Shown piece by piece: positions 53,641 through 62,031 of a stretch of DNA of 64,000 nt (the first letter of the stretch is position 1; each line of letters begins with the position of its first letter). The translations under genes were made by a program, and so were the position numbers. The stretch comes from an uncultured Collinsella sp. (GTDB lineage Bacteria; Actinomycetota; Coriobacteriia; Coriobacteriales; Coriobacteriaceae). Below the pieces are notes generated by a model. The model made no database searches. It had not been told where the DNA came from and saw only the letters and a program-made list of their open reading frames with translations. The DNA is taken from contig CAAFGE010000006.1 in NCBI GenBank assembly GCA_900762355.1, positions 1 through 64,000 on the forward strand, read 5' to 3'.

Positions 53641-55941
53641 ATGGTCAAGCTGTACGAGGACGGCATCTACCTGCGTAACGGCAGCGAGGTTGTGCCTGAG
53701 GCCGAGGCCGCTGAGCGCGGCATTACGCAGACACCCGAGGATGCCAAGCGCGGCACCATCGCGTATTCGATCCTTCAGGCACACAATACGTCCGGCGACC
53801 CCGAGGCGCTCAAGATTCGCTTCGACGCCATGGCGAGCCACGACATCACCTTTGTCGGCATTATCCAGACGGCGCGTGCCTCGGGCATGGAGCAGTTCCC
53901 GCTGCCCTACGTGCTCACCAACTGCCATAACTCGCTGTGCGCCGTGGGCGGCACCATCAACGAGGACGACCACGTCTTTGGTCTCTCGGCTGCCAAAAAG
54001 TACGGCGGCATCTTCGTTCCGCCGCATATCGCCGTCATCCACTCCTTTATGCGTGAGAACTTCGCTGGCTGCGGCAAGATGATCTTGGGTTCCGACTCGC
54101 ACACCCGCTACGGCGCCCTGGGCACCATGGCCGTGGGCGAGGGTGGTGGCGAGCTGGCAAAGCAACTGCTGCGCGACACCTACGATGTCGCCTATCCCGG
54201 CGTCGTTGCCATCTACCTCACGGGCGCCCCGCGCCCCGGCGTCGGCCCGCACGATGTGGCGCTCGCCATCATCCGTGCCGTCTTTGCCAAGGGTTACGTT
54301 AAGAACAAGGTCATGGAGTTCGTGGGCCCCGGTATCGCGAGCATGACGACCGACTACCGCAACGGCGTCGACGTCATGACCACCGAGACCACCTGCCTTT
54401 CTTCCATCTGGGCAACCGACGAGGATACGCACGCGTTTTTGACCATGCATGGCCGCGGCGATGATTATCGCGAGCTCAAGCCCGCCGATGTCGCCTACTA
54501 CGACGGCTGTGTCGAGGTCGACCTGTCGAGCATCAAGCCCATGATCGCGCTGCCGTTCCATCCTTCCAACGGCTTTGAGATCGACGAGCTCAACGAGAAC
54601 CTCGAGGACATCCTGCACGAGGTGGAGCTCGAGGCCGCCAAGATCGGCGAGGGCAAGACGCACTTTAGCCTGCTCGACAAGATCGTCGACGGCAAGCTGC
54701 ACGTGCAGCAGGGCGTTATCGCCGGCTGTTCGGGCGGCAACTACGACTCCGTGGTCCAGGCTGCCCGCGTGCTCAAGGGCGCCAACACCGGCTGCGGCGA
54801 GTTTTCGCTGTCGGTCTATCCCACGAGCCAGCCCGTGGCACTCGAGCTTACACGCCGCGGCTACATCTACGACCTCATGGAGGCTGGCGCGATCGTGCGC
54901 ACGGCGTTCTGCGGTCCGTGCTTCGGTGCCGGCGACACGCCTGCCAACAACGGCCTTTCGATTCGCCACACCACGCGCAATTTCCCCAACCGCGAGGGTT
55001 CAAAGCCGGGTAATGGCCAGCTGAGCGCCGTGGCCCTGATGGACGCTCGCTCCATTGCGGCGACGGCTGCCAACGGCGGCGTCCTGACGCCGGCGACCGA
55101 CCTGCCCGAGGACACCTGGGACGAGGCCTGCGAGTACACCTTTGACGACGCACCGTACAAAAAGCGCGTGTACTGGGGCTTTGGCAAGGCGGAGCCTGCC
55201 GACGAGCTGGTCGAGGGTCCCAATATCAAGCCGTGGCCCGCGATGGAGCCTCTCGGTGACGATATCCTGCTCAAGGTGTGCTCCAAGATCATGGACCCGG
55301 TCACCACGACCGACGAGCTCATTCCTTCGGGCGAGACGAGCTCCTTCCGCTCCAACCCGCTGGGTCTGGCCGAGTTTACGCTCAGCCGCCGCGATCCGGC
55401 CTATGTCGGTCGCTCCAAGGAGGTTGACGCCGTGGAAAAGCGCCGCGTTGCCGGCGAGGCCGCGGGCGACCTGGCGGCACTCGATGCCGAGCTTGCTGGT
55501 GTGTTTGAGGCGCTGGCCGGCGCGGGTGTCGTGGCCGATGCCAAGGCGACCGAGTACGGTTCGATGCTCTACGCCAAGAAGCCCGGCGACGGTTCCGCCC
55601 GTGAGCAAGCCGCGAGCTGCCAGCGCGTGATCGGCGGTCTGGCCAACATCGTCCACGAGTACGCCACCAAGCGCTACCGTTCCAACGTCATGAACTGGGG
55701 CATGGTGCCTTTCCAGATGGAAGCCGAGCCCAACTTTGAGGTGGGCGACTACGTCTTCGTGCCGGGCATCCGCGCCGCGCTCGACGGCGACCTGAAGGAC
55801 ATCGCCGCCTACGTGGTGCGCGCCGATGGTGCAGTCGAGCAGATTGAGCTCTACATTGCCGATATGACGGCAGAGGAGCGTGCCATCGTCAAGGCCGGCT
55901 GCCTGATCAACTACAACAAGTTCAAGGCCGCTGCCGAGTAA
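53641..55941 (+). CDS. acn: Aconitate hydratase-type dehydratase
   Basis: 766 residues from ATG 53641, with GGGAG five bases upstream. In-frame starts at 53596, 53605 and GTG 53539 are also open; a small GCCCAAA/TTTGGGC hairpin lies between them. Aconitase motifs include YSILQAHNTSGD, GSDSHTRYGALG, and the iron-sulfur cysteines in IAGCSGG and FCGPCFGAG. The C-terminal swivel domain has SSFRSNPLGLAEFTLSRR and KRYRSNVMNWGMVPF. It most likely interconverts citrate and isocitrate. The family includes other hydratases, so substrate is not certain. Confidence 0.88.
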   Translation: MVKLYEDGIYLRNGSEVVPEAEAAERGITQTPEDAKRGTIAYSILQAHNTSGDPEALKIRFDAMASHDITFVGIIQTARASGMEQFPLPYVLTNCHNSLCAVGGTINEDDHVFGLSAAKKYGGIFVPPHIAVIHSFMRENFAGCGKMILGSDSHTRYGALGTMAVGEGGGELAKQLLRDTYDVAYPGVVAIYLTGAPRPGVGPHDVALAIIRAVFAKGYVKNKVMEFVGPGIASMTTDYRNGVDVMTTETTCLSSIWATDEDTHAFLTMHGRGDDYRELKPADVAYYDGCVEVDLSSIKPMIALPFHPSNGFEIDELNENLEDILHEVELEAAKIGEGKTHFSLLDKIVDGKLHVQQGVIAGCSGGNYDSVVQAARVLKGANTGCGEFSLSVYPTSQPVALELTRRGYIYDLMEAGAIVRTAFCGPCFGAGDTPANNGLSIRHTTRNFPNREGSKPGNGQLSAVALMDARSIAATAANGGVLTPATDLPEDTWDEACEYTFDDAPYKKRVYWGFGKAEPADELVEGPNIKPWPAMEPLGDDILLKVCSKIMDPVTTTDELIPSGETSSFRSNPLGLAEFTLSRRDPAYVGRSKEVDAVEKRRVAGEAAGDLAALDAELAGVFEALAGAGVVADAKATEYGSMLYAKKPGDGSAREQAASCQRVIGGLANIVHEYATKRYRSNVMNWGMVPFQMEAEPNFEVGDYVFVPGIRAALDGDLKDIAAYVVRADGAVEQIELYIADMTAEERAIVKAGCLINYNKFKAAAE

Positions 55942-55952
55942 CGTTGCTGTAC

Positions 55953-56024
55953 GCCCCGGACACACCTTTCCCTCGTGCTCACGCGCTTCGCGAGGGTCGC
56001 CCGAGGGAAAGGTGTGGCCGGGGC
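55953..56024. repeat. Palindrome with ACGCGCTTCGCG core after aconitase
   Basis: The 23-base arms starting GCCCCGGACACACCTTTCC (55953-55975) and the complement at 56002-56024 have one mismatch. The loop contains ACGCGCTTCGCG, the reverse complement of the tip of the element at 10658. It lies 11 bases past the stop codon and could terminate the gene, though no T run follows. Confidence 0.85.
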
Positions 56025-56183
56025 TACCGCGACGTTCTCGTTGGGCCTTGAGGGACGCTAAAATCGAGGTTGCAACTCTCCTCTATGGGGGAGTGTGCCT
56101 TTGTTCATATGCTATCTAGAATTGACAGTATGAAGTTGGCGCTTTAAAGTGAGCTCAAAACACTCTCGTTTGTGGAGTTGAAG

Positions 56184-56873
56184 ATGAAGCGTTGCACTTC
56201 TGTTTTGTTGCTGTTGGTGGCTTGCGTCGTCGCTGCTGCGGGCGTGGTCCTATTTGGCTCGCTTATCTTCTATGGGCCGAGTGGGGTTGAGCAGACGGTC
56301 GAGATGGCGTCCCTTGTTGCATCGATGCCCGGGCAAATGATTTCGGACGTTACAAAGCCCGATGAGATAACGCTCGATATCGAGGAAACGCCGGGCATTC
56401 TAAGTATAAGCAACTACCCCATGATTGAACTTGGCTCGTCTCGCTATACCAAGGACGAGAAGTTGTCCCGACAGGCGCTGGACTTGCTAAACGGGCGTTC
56501 GTTCAAACGCTGGGACGGTTGGGATGCCTATGAGCGCCGACGTGGTTTTGTGAACGGTGGCTACCATACAACGCTGAAGCTGTATTCATCTGATGGCAAA
56601 CTGATGCGCACCGTTAACTACAATCCGGAATACGCAAAAGCCGGAGGTGGGGACGGCGTCTATATCCAAGATGGCGGCGTGACCTACATTCTTGAAGACG
56701 ACCAGCAGCAGGTGATCGATTTTTTGGATCGTTGCGAGATGGACGCGTACGACCAGACCTGTCTGCCCGACCCGCAGGCTGCACGCGATAGTGGGTCTGC
56801 CCGCACATGGCTGTTCGAGGATGAGATGCCCTGGACCGTCGAATCGGGAAGTACGGGTTCGGCGAAGGAGTAG
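56184..56873 (+). CDS. Membrane-anchored or secreted protein, unknown
   Basis: 229 residues from ATG 56184; a TTG at 56172 is in frame, and TGGAG lies eight to ten bases before the ATG. One N-terminal hydrophobic segment (VLLLLVACVVAAAGVVLFGSL) acts as signal or anchor. The rest is a mixed soluble domain (SYTKDEKLSRQALDLLNG-like region, YHTTLKLYSSDGKLMRTVNY). No lipobox. It stands alone and has lower GC at its start than neighbouring housekeeping genes. I do not recognise it. Confidence 0.72.
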   Translation: MKRCTSVLLLLVACVVAAAGVVLFGSLIFYGPSGVEQTVEMASLVASMPGQMISDVTKPDEITLDIEETPGILSISNYPMIELGSSRYTKDEKLSRQALDLLNGRSFKRWDGWDAYERRRGFVNGGYHTTLKLYSSDGKLMRTVNYNPEYAKAGGGDGVYIQDGGVTYILEDDQQQVIDFLDRCEMDAYDQTCLPDPQAARDSGSARTWLFEDEMPWTVESGSTGSAKE

Positions 56874-56881
56874 AGACCGCG

Positions 56882-56917
56882 ACTACCACAAAGGTACCCG
56901 TCCCCTTTGTAGTAGTT
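56882..56917 (-). repeat. CACCACAAAG hairpin repeat, inverted variant
   Basis: ACTACCACAAAGG pairs with CCTTTGTAGTAGT (one wobble) around TACCCGTCC. The loop reads as the reverse complement of the copies at 17478, 21203 and 24128 (GGTACCCGTCCCC against GGTGCCTGTCCCC). It lies nine bases past the preceding stop codon. Confidence 0.72.
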
Positions 56918-56925
56918 CTCGGTTT

Positions 56926-57142
56926 GTCTCGATCTGTAACATCTTGGCCGCTAAAAGTGGGCCTGGTGTTACAGATTTAGATTTTCGATTTGGGTGTTTT
57001 CTGCTCGTCTCGATTTGTAACAGACAGAGCTCAATTTGCCGATTAGATGTTACAGATTGAGACAAACGGGCGCCGCTGAACAATTCGTCTCGATCTGTAA
57101 CATCTGGAGCCAGAAACGGTCAATAGATGTTACAGATTGAGA
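56926..57142. repeat. Three tandem TCTCGATCTGTAACA palindromes upstream of clpB
   Basis: Unit 1: ATCTGTAACA (56932-56941) with TGTTACAGAT (56967-56976). Unit 2: GTCTCGATTTGTAACA (57007-57022) with TGTTACAGATTGAGAC (57048-57063). Unit 3: GTCTCGATCTGTAACATC (57087-57104) with GATGTTACAGATTGAGA (57126-57142). Loops are 20-26 bases and unrelated to each other. They fill most of the 447-base gap before clpB. No gene is present there. Confidence 0.88.
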
Positions 57143-57204
57143 TAGTAAGGGGACGAGGCCGCGGCTGGTGAGCGTGCCTGCTCCCTATCACTTAATCACT
57201 CAGA

Positions 57205-57240
57205 AAATCTTATATATAGAGACTTAGATTTGTGTATAAG
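57205..57240 (+). promoter_or_regulatory. Putative HspR operator and promoter of clpB
   Basis: AAATCTTATAT, five bases, GACTTAGATTT, then TATAAG (57235-57240) as a likely -10. 22 of 27 bases match the sequence before dnaK at 48765, and the -10-like hexamer sits at nearly the same distance. Confidence 0.8.
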
Positions 57241-57320
57241 ATCGCGCAAAGCTGGCAACAATACTTCTCGAACAACGTGAAGCCGCCCCGTAGGGCGGCC
57301 GCCCCAGGAGAGGTGATTCC

Positions 57321-59948
57321 ATGAGAATCGATAAGCTAGCAATGACGTCGCGCGAGGCGCTGCAAACCGCCATGAGCACGGCTGCCGATGCGCAGGCCGG
57401 CGCGGTGGAGCCGATTCACCTGCTGTCTGCCCTGCTCGGTGCCGGCGAGCGCAATATCTCCGTGATCATCGAGCGCATCGGTGCCGACCCGGCTCAGCTC
57501 GCACGCTCCACGCAGGATGCCATCGACCATGCGCCTAAGGTTTCGGGCGAGGGCCAGCAGATGGGTCTTTCCAATGAGCTCGTCCGCGTCATCGAGAAGG
57601 CCGAGAAGAAGGCCACCAAGATGGGCGACAGCTTTGTGGTGACCGAGCATCTGCTGATGGCACTTGCCGAGGACAAGGGCGAGGCGGGCCGCGTTCTGCG
57701 CGATGCCGGCGTTACCAAGGAGCGCATCGAGCAGGTCTACGAGGAGCTGCGCGGCGATGACCGCGTGACATCTGCCGAGGACAAGACCCAGTTTGAGGCA
57801 CTGGAGCAGTACGGTCGCAACATCTGCGACCTCGCCCGTGCCGGCAAGCTCGACCCGGTCATCGGTCGTACCGACGAGATTCGCCGTACCATCCAGGTCC
57901 TGTCCCGCCGCACCAAGAACAATCCCGTGCTCATTGGCGAGCCGGGCGTAGGCAAGACAGCCATCGTCGAAGGTATCGCCCAGCGAATCGTGGCCGGCGA
58001 CGTACCGAGCACCCTGCGCGACCGCGACCTTATCGAGCTCGACATGAGCGCGCTGGTCGCCGGCGCCAAGTACCGCGGTGAGTTCGAGGACCGCTTAAAG
58101 GCCGTGCTCAAGGAGGTGCAGAAGTCCGAGGGCAAGGTCATCCTGTTCATCGATGAGCTCCATACCATCGTGGGCGCGGGTGCCACCGAGGGCTCCATGG
58201 ACGCCGGCAACATCCTGAAGCCGGCGCTCGCCCGTGGCGACTTGCACGCAATCGGCGCTACTACGCTCGACGAGTATCGCAAGTACATCGAGAAGGACGC
58301 GGCGCTCGCCCGTCGTTTCCAGACCGTGATGGTGAGCGAGCCCACCGTCGAGGACACCATCTCGATCCTGCGTGGCCTCAAGGAAAAGTACGAGATCTTC
58401 CACGGCGTGCACATCACCGATAGCGCGCTCGTGGCCGCCGCCGACCTCTCCGATCGCTACATTGCCGATCGCTTCCTGCCCGACAAGGCCATCGACTTGG
58501 TCGATGAGGCCGCAAGCCGCCTGCGCATGGAGCTCGACAGCATGCCAGTCGAGATCGACGCCACCATGCGTCAGCTCACCCAGCTGCAGATCGAGGAGCA
58601 GGCGCTCATGAAGGAGACCGACGACGCCTCCAAGGAGCGTCTGGAGGCCCTGCGCCAAGAGATTGCCGAGGTCCAGGAAAAGCTCAACGTGCAAAAGGCC
58701 GGCTGGCTCAACCAGAAGAACGCCATCGACCACGTGCAAGAGCTCAAGGGGCAGCTCGACGAGGCCAAGAGCGAAGAGGAGCGCGCGACGCGCAATGGCG
58801 ATTTGGGTCGTGCGTCCGAGCTGCGCTACTCCGTGATTCCGGGCCTGCAGCAGCAGATTCAGGATTCCGAGGCCGCGCTCGAGGCGCAAAAGCAGCAGGA
58901 CGGCGAGGGCCTCAACGAACAGGTGACCTCCGATGAGATCGCCGAGGTCGTGAGCGCCTGGACCGGCGTGCCCGTGTCCAAGATGATGCAGGGCGAACTC
59001 GACAAGCTCAAGGGCTTGGAGGGCGAGCTGCATAAGCGCGTCATCGGCCAGGACGAGGCCGTCTCCGCCGTCGCCGCAGCTGTGCGCCGCAGCCGTGCGG
59101 GCCTCTCCGATCCGGACAAGCCCATCGGAAGCTTCTTCTTCCTGGGTCCCACCGGCGTGGGCAAGACCGAGCTCGCCAAGGCGCTGGCCGAGTGCCTGTT
59201 CGATGACGAGCGCGCGCTCGTGCGTATCGACATGTCCGAATACATGGAGAAGTTCAGCGTCCAGCGTCTGATCGGTGCGCCCCCGGGATACGTGGGCTAC
59301 GACGAGGGCGGCCAGCTCACCGAGGCCGTGCGCCGTCGCCCGTACTCCGTAATCTTGCTCGACGAGATGGAGAAGGCTCATCCTGATGTCTTCAACGTGC
59401 TGTTGCAGGTGCTCGACGACGGTCGTCTGACCGATGGCCAGGGTCGCCAGGTGTCCTTCAAGAACACGATTATCATCATGACGTCCAACGTGGGCTCCAA
59501 GGCCATCGCCGATCTGTCCGGTAAGGACGAGGAGGAGATGCGCCATCAGGTCGACGCTGCCATGGCTCAGACCTTCCGCCCCGAGTTCCTCAACCGTATC
59601 GACGATATCGTGGTGTTCCATCCGCTCGGTATGGCGCAGATCGAGAAGATCGTCGACATCCAGCTCGCCGACGTCCGCGCGCGTCTGGCCAAGGAGCGCA
59701 TGACGCTTGCCATCACCCCGGCGGCCAAGCAGATGCTCGCCGTGGGCGGCCTGGACCCGGTCTTTGGCGCCCGTCCGCTCAAGCGTCTGGTTCAGCGCGA
59801 GGTCGTGGATGCCATCGCCGCCGCTATCATCGACGGCACGGTGCGCGAGGGCGATCAGGTGACGGTCGATGCCGACAAGGACGGCGGCTTTACCGTCGTG
59901 TGCGACAACACGCCGGCGGCCACCTATGAGGTCCCCGACGCCGAATAG
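57321..59948 (+). CDS. clpB: Disaggregase ClpB
   Basis: 875 residues, full length. N domain 1-145. First AAA+ domain has Walker A GEPGVGKT (206-213) and Walker B ILFIDELHT. The middle coiled-coil (about 400-530, LEALRQEIAEVQEKLNVQKAGW) distinguishes ClpB from ClpA/C. The second AAA+ domain has GPTGVGKT (609-616) and VILLDEMEKAH. It rescues aggregated proteins with DnaK. GGAGAGG lies upstream of the ATG. Shared operator with dnaK suggests HspR control. Confidence 0.98.
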   Translation: MRIDKLAMTSREALQTAMSTAADAQAGAVEPIHLLSALLGAGERNISVIIERIGADPAQLARSTQDAIDHAPKVSGEGQQMGLSNELVRVIEKAEKKATKMGDSFVVTEHLLMALAEDKGEAGRVLRDAGVTKERIEQVYEELRGDDRVTSAEDKTQFEALEQYGRNICDLARAGKLDPVIGRTDEIRRTIQVLSRRTKNNPVLIGEPGVGKTAIVEGIAQRIVAGDVPSTLRDRDLIELDMSALVAGAKYRGEFEDRLKAVLKEVQKSEGKVILFIDELHTIVGAGATEGSMDAGNILKPALARGDLHAIGATTLDEYRKYIEKDAALARRFQTVMVSEPTVEDTISILRGLKEKYEIFHGVHITDSALVAAADLSDRYIADRFLPDKAIDLVDEAASRLRMELDSMPVEIDATMRQLTQLQIEEQALMKETDDASKERLEALRQEIAEVQEKLNVQKAGWLNQKNAIDHVQELKGQLDEAKSEEERATRNGDLGRASELRYSVIPGLQQQIQDSEAALEAQKQQDGEGLNEQVTSDEIAEVVSAWTGVPVSKMMQGELDKLKGLEGELHKRVIGQDEAVSAVAAAVRRSRAGLSDPDKPIGSFFFLGPTGVGKTELAKALAECLFDDERALVRIDMSEYMEKFSVQRLIGAPPGYVGYDEGGQLTEAVRRRPYSVILLDEMEKAHPDVFNVLLQVLDDGRLTDGQGRQVSFKNTIIIMTSNVGSKAIADLSGKDEEEMRHQVDAAMAQTFRPEFLNRIDDIVVFHPLGMAQIEKIVDIQLADVRARLAKERMTLAITPAAKQMLAVGGLDPVFGARPLKRLVQREVVDAIAAAIIDGTVREGDQVTVDADKDGGFTVVCDNTPAATYEVPDAE

Positions 59949-59993
59949 ATTTATGGGACATGCCTTAAAATCTGCCAGCCGTCTCTAAACGCC

Positions 59994-60031
59994 AAGGGCG
60001 GCGGATCCAATTGGGTCCGCCGCCCTTTTTC
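59994..60031 (+). terminator. Intrinsic terminator after clpB
   Basis: AAGGGCGGCGGA pairs with TCCGCCGCCCTT around TCCAATTGGG and ends in TTTTT. It lies 46 bases past the stop codon. Confidence 0.93.
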
Positions 60032-60080
60032 GTGCGACAATCGATAATGTTGAACGGATGCGATGCAAGGAGCTATGCAG

Positions 60081-60284
60081 ATGAAAGACGAGAACAAGAC
60101 GCACGCACCGGTTGCTGAGGCAGCGCCCGCCGCGCCGGTCGCACCGAAGGCTTCTCCCAAACCGGCGCCCAAGCCGCGCGACCCCTACATCCGTGCCGAG
60201 AACGAGGACGATGACGGCTACGATCCCTACAGCGATCGCCGCCCCGAGCGCGAGCCGATGTTCGAAGCCGACCCCTGGCGCTAA
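60081..60284 (+). CDS. Small Pro/Ala-rich acidic protein, unknown
   Basis: 67 residues from ATG 60081; AAGGAG lies eight bases upstream, too close for the ATG at 60075. The N-terminal half is Ala/Pro-rich (APAAPVAPKASPKPAPKP), and the C-terminal half is acidic and aromatic (ENEDDDGYDPYSD). It is probably disordered. No family recognised; a real gene is supported mainly by its good ribosome binding site and position after a terminator. Confidence 0.6.
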   Translation: MKDENKTHAPVAEAAPAAPVAPKASPKPAPKPRDPYIRAENEDDDGYDPYSDRRPEREPMFEADPWR

Positions 60285-60309
60285 GTGCCACCCAAAAGGC
60301 CACCAATAA

Positions 60310-60375
60310 GTTGCGGTGAAATAGGGACTGTTTTGCGGTTTGACCAGCAAAAACAGCCCTATTTCACCGCAACTG
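60310..60375. repeat. TTGCGGTGAAATA palindrome (family 1, copy 5)
   Basis: AGTTGCGGTGAAATAGGG with A then CTGTTTT (60310-60335) pairs with AAAACAG then CCCTATTTCACCGCAACT (60351-60375), with one bulged A. The loop is 15 bases. Only the first 15 bases of the arm are shared with the other copies. Confidence 0.9.
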
Positions 60376-60510
60376 CGTTAGGGATTTTTCTACAGGGGGA
60401 GGGTAGTCAAAAAAGCCCCGTCCCAAATTGACTGCTCGGGGAGTCGCATTCGAGCTCGGTTGTCCTCTTAGCCACTCGATATCCTTCGGAGCAATAACGG
60501 TGATAAAACT

Positions 60511-60594
60511 TGCTTAAGTGTTAATCAAGCTACACACAATCTTGCTCTCTAATTAATCAAGAATCGGTATAATTTTGATTAGCTAGAGAGCAAG
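60511..60594 (+). promoter_or_regulatory. Three CTTGCT-N7-TAATCAA(G) sites around the promoter of the AAA ATPase
   Basis: CTTGCTTAAGTGTTAATCAA(G) at 60511-60531, CTTGCTCTCTAATTAATCAA(G) at 60541-60561, and the inverted site TTTGATTAGCTAGAGAGCAA(G) at 60574-60594. A perfect TATAAT (60568-60573) lies between sites 2 and 3, which are inverted around it. This looks like repressor binding over the promoter; the DNA is AT-rich compared with its surroundings. No -35 is clear. Confidence 0.78.
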
Positions 60595-60605
60595 ATTGGA
60601 GAATC

Positions 60606-61958
60606 ATGGCATTCAACGACTTGATCGCCCAGAAAATAAAGGACTTTGAACAGCAGGGGGTTCCGCAGGTTTTTGAGCGAGACCTTGATCTAGGAAACCC
60701 ACAGGAGCCAAAGCGCGACAACATCGTAAATGTGATTGTGGGGGCCCGCCGTTGTGGAAAGACGTATCGCCTGTATCAGGAGATGCGGCGGCTTCAGAGC
60801 CGGGGCGTCGAGCTTGACCGGATGCTTTACTTCAATTTTGAGGATGAGCGCTTGCGCCCGTATGAGCCATCGCTGCTGGCGGACGTGCTCGACACGTTCT
60901 ATGCGCTGTATCCTGTTGCTCGAACCGAGGGCGCTTACATTTTCTTTGACGAGATCCAGGAAATTCCCGAATGGGGTGCGTTTCTGCGGCGTGTAGTCGA
61001 TACGGAGAAAGCGACCGTCTATGTGACGGGATCTTCTTCTAAGATGCTGTCCTCAGAACTTAAGAGCGAGTTCAGGGGTCGTTCTCTTGTGCGAGAGCTT
61101 TTTCCGTTGAGTTTTTCGGAATACGTTCGATATAAGACGGGGAGCGTTCTCGAGCCAGATGCGACCTTTTCCCCGAGCGATGCAGCGCTGCTTCGACATC
61201 ATCTGATCGGGTATCTTGAACGAGGGGGATTCATTGCGACACTTGAGCAGACGCCTGCAGACGCGATTCAGCTGCTACAGGAATATGCTTCGCGAACGGT
61301 CGCCATGGACGTCGTTGAACGTTACGACGTCAAGAACCCTCGCCTGGCATCGCTGTTCTTGACGCGGTGTATGGCATCTTCGGGACGAGAGCTGTCAGTG
61401 AACAAAGTGTACAACGAGTTCAAGAGCAGACAGATACCCGTCAGTCGTAATTCGCTTAGCGATTTACTTGAGTATTATGAGGACGCCTACCTGTTATTTT
61501 CTGTGCCGGAGTTCACGCGTTCACTGGCAAATAACATGCGGTCTGCGTCTAAGGTCTACGCTGTCGACCCTGCGATGTTTGGAGCATTCTCTCCCGCATC
61601 AGCATTGGACCAGGGCCAGAGGCTCGAGACCGCAGTGTTCAATGCGCTAAGAAGAAAGACTCCCGCGGTGAGGACCGGCTCGGTCTGCCGCCTGCTGATC
61701 AAAGAGAAGAGCAAAAGCCATGAGGTGGACTTTGTGGCTGGGGACGCGCTTCTCATGCGGGCTTATAGCCTGATTCAGGTGAGTGCGGATATGGCACGTG
61801 AGAAAACGCGCGAGCGCGAAATTGCCGCGCTTGATGCCTCGATGGCCCAGTTCGATCTTGGCGAGTCGGCAATCGTTACCATGGATGAACAGACCGATAT
61901 TTCATGCGAGCACGGTGTGGTCCACGTTGTGCCCGCATGGAAGTGGCTCCTTGCCTAA
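60606..61958 (+). CDS. AAA-family ATPase with DUF4143 domain
   Basis: 450 residues; GGAG lies shortly before the ATG. Walker A is GARRCGKT (46-53) and Walker B IFFDEIQ (about 111-117). VYVTGSSSKMLSSELKSEFRGR is the sensor region of AAA_14. A winged-helix-like middle and a C-terminal DUF4143 nuclease-like domain (RTGSVCRLLIKEKSKSHEVDFVA, with E-x-D-F) follow. These proteins occur singly in many gut bacteria, with variable presence, and their function is unknown. Lower GC and its own repeat-operator suggest horizontal gain. Confidence 0.88.
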   Translation: MAFNDLIAQKIKDFEQQGVPQVFERDLDLGNPQEPKRDNIVNVIVGARRCGKTYRLYQEMRRLQSRGVELDRMLYFNFEDERLRPYEPSLLADVLDTFYALYPVARTEGAYIFFDEIQEIPEWGAFLRRVVDTEKATVYVTGSSSKMLSSELKSEFRGRSLVRELFPLSFSEYVRYKTGSVLEPDATFSPSDAALLRHHLIGYLERGGFIATLEQTPADAIQLLQEYASRTVAMDVVERYDVKNPRLASLFLTRCMASSGRELSVNKVYNEFKSRQIPVSRNSLSDLLEYYEDAYLLFSVPEFTRSLANNMRSASKVYAVDPAMFGAFSPASALDQGQRLETAVFNALRRKTPAVRTGSVCRLLIKEKSKSHEVDFVAGDALLMRAYSLIQVSADMAREKTREREIAALDASMAQFDLGESAIVTMDEQTDISCEHGVVHVVPAWKWLLA

Positions 61959-62031
61959 TCATCTATGGACCTGTGGGGTCAGGACCTCCTGGCTCCCTCA
62001 TCACGGTTGGGGAGCACCTTGCTGCGCCAGG

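Noticed and set aside
56926..57142. CRISPR-like array upstream of clpB
   Set aside because: Arms alternate in orientation and pair as palindromes. Only six arms with unequal spacing; no cas genes.
58095..59621. 508-residue open frame opposite clpB
   Set aside because: Antisense shadow of a highly conserved gene.
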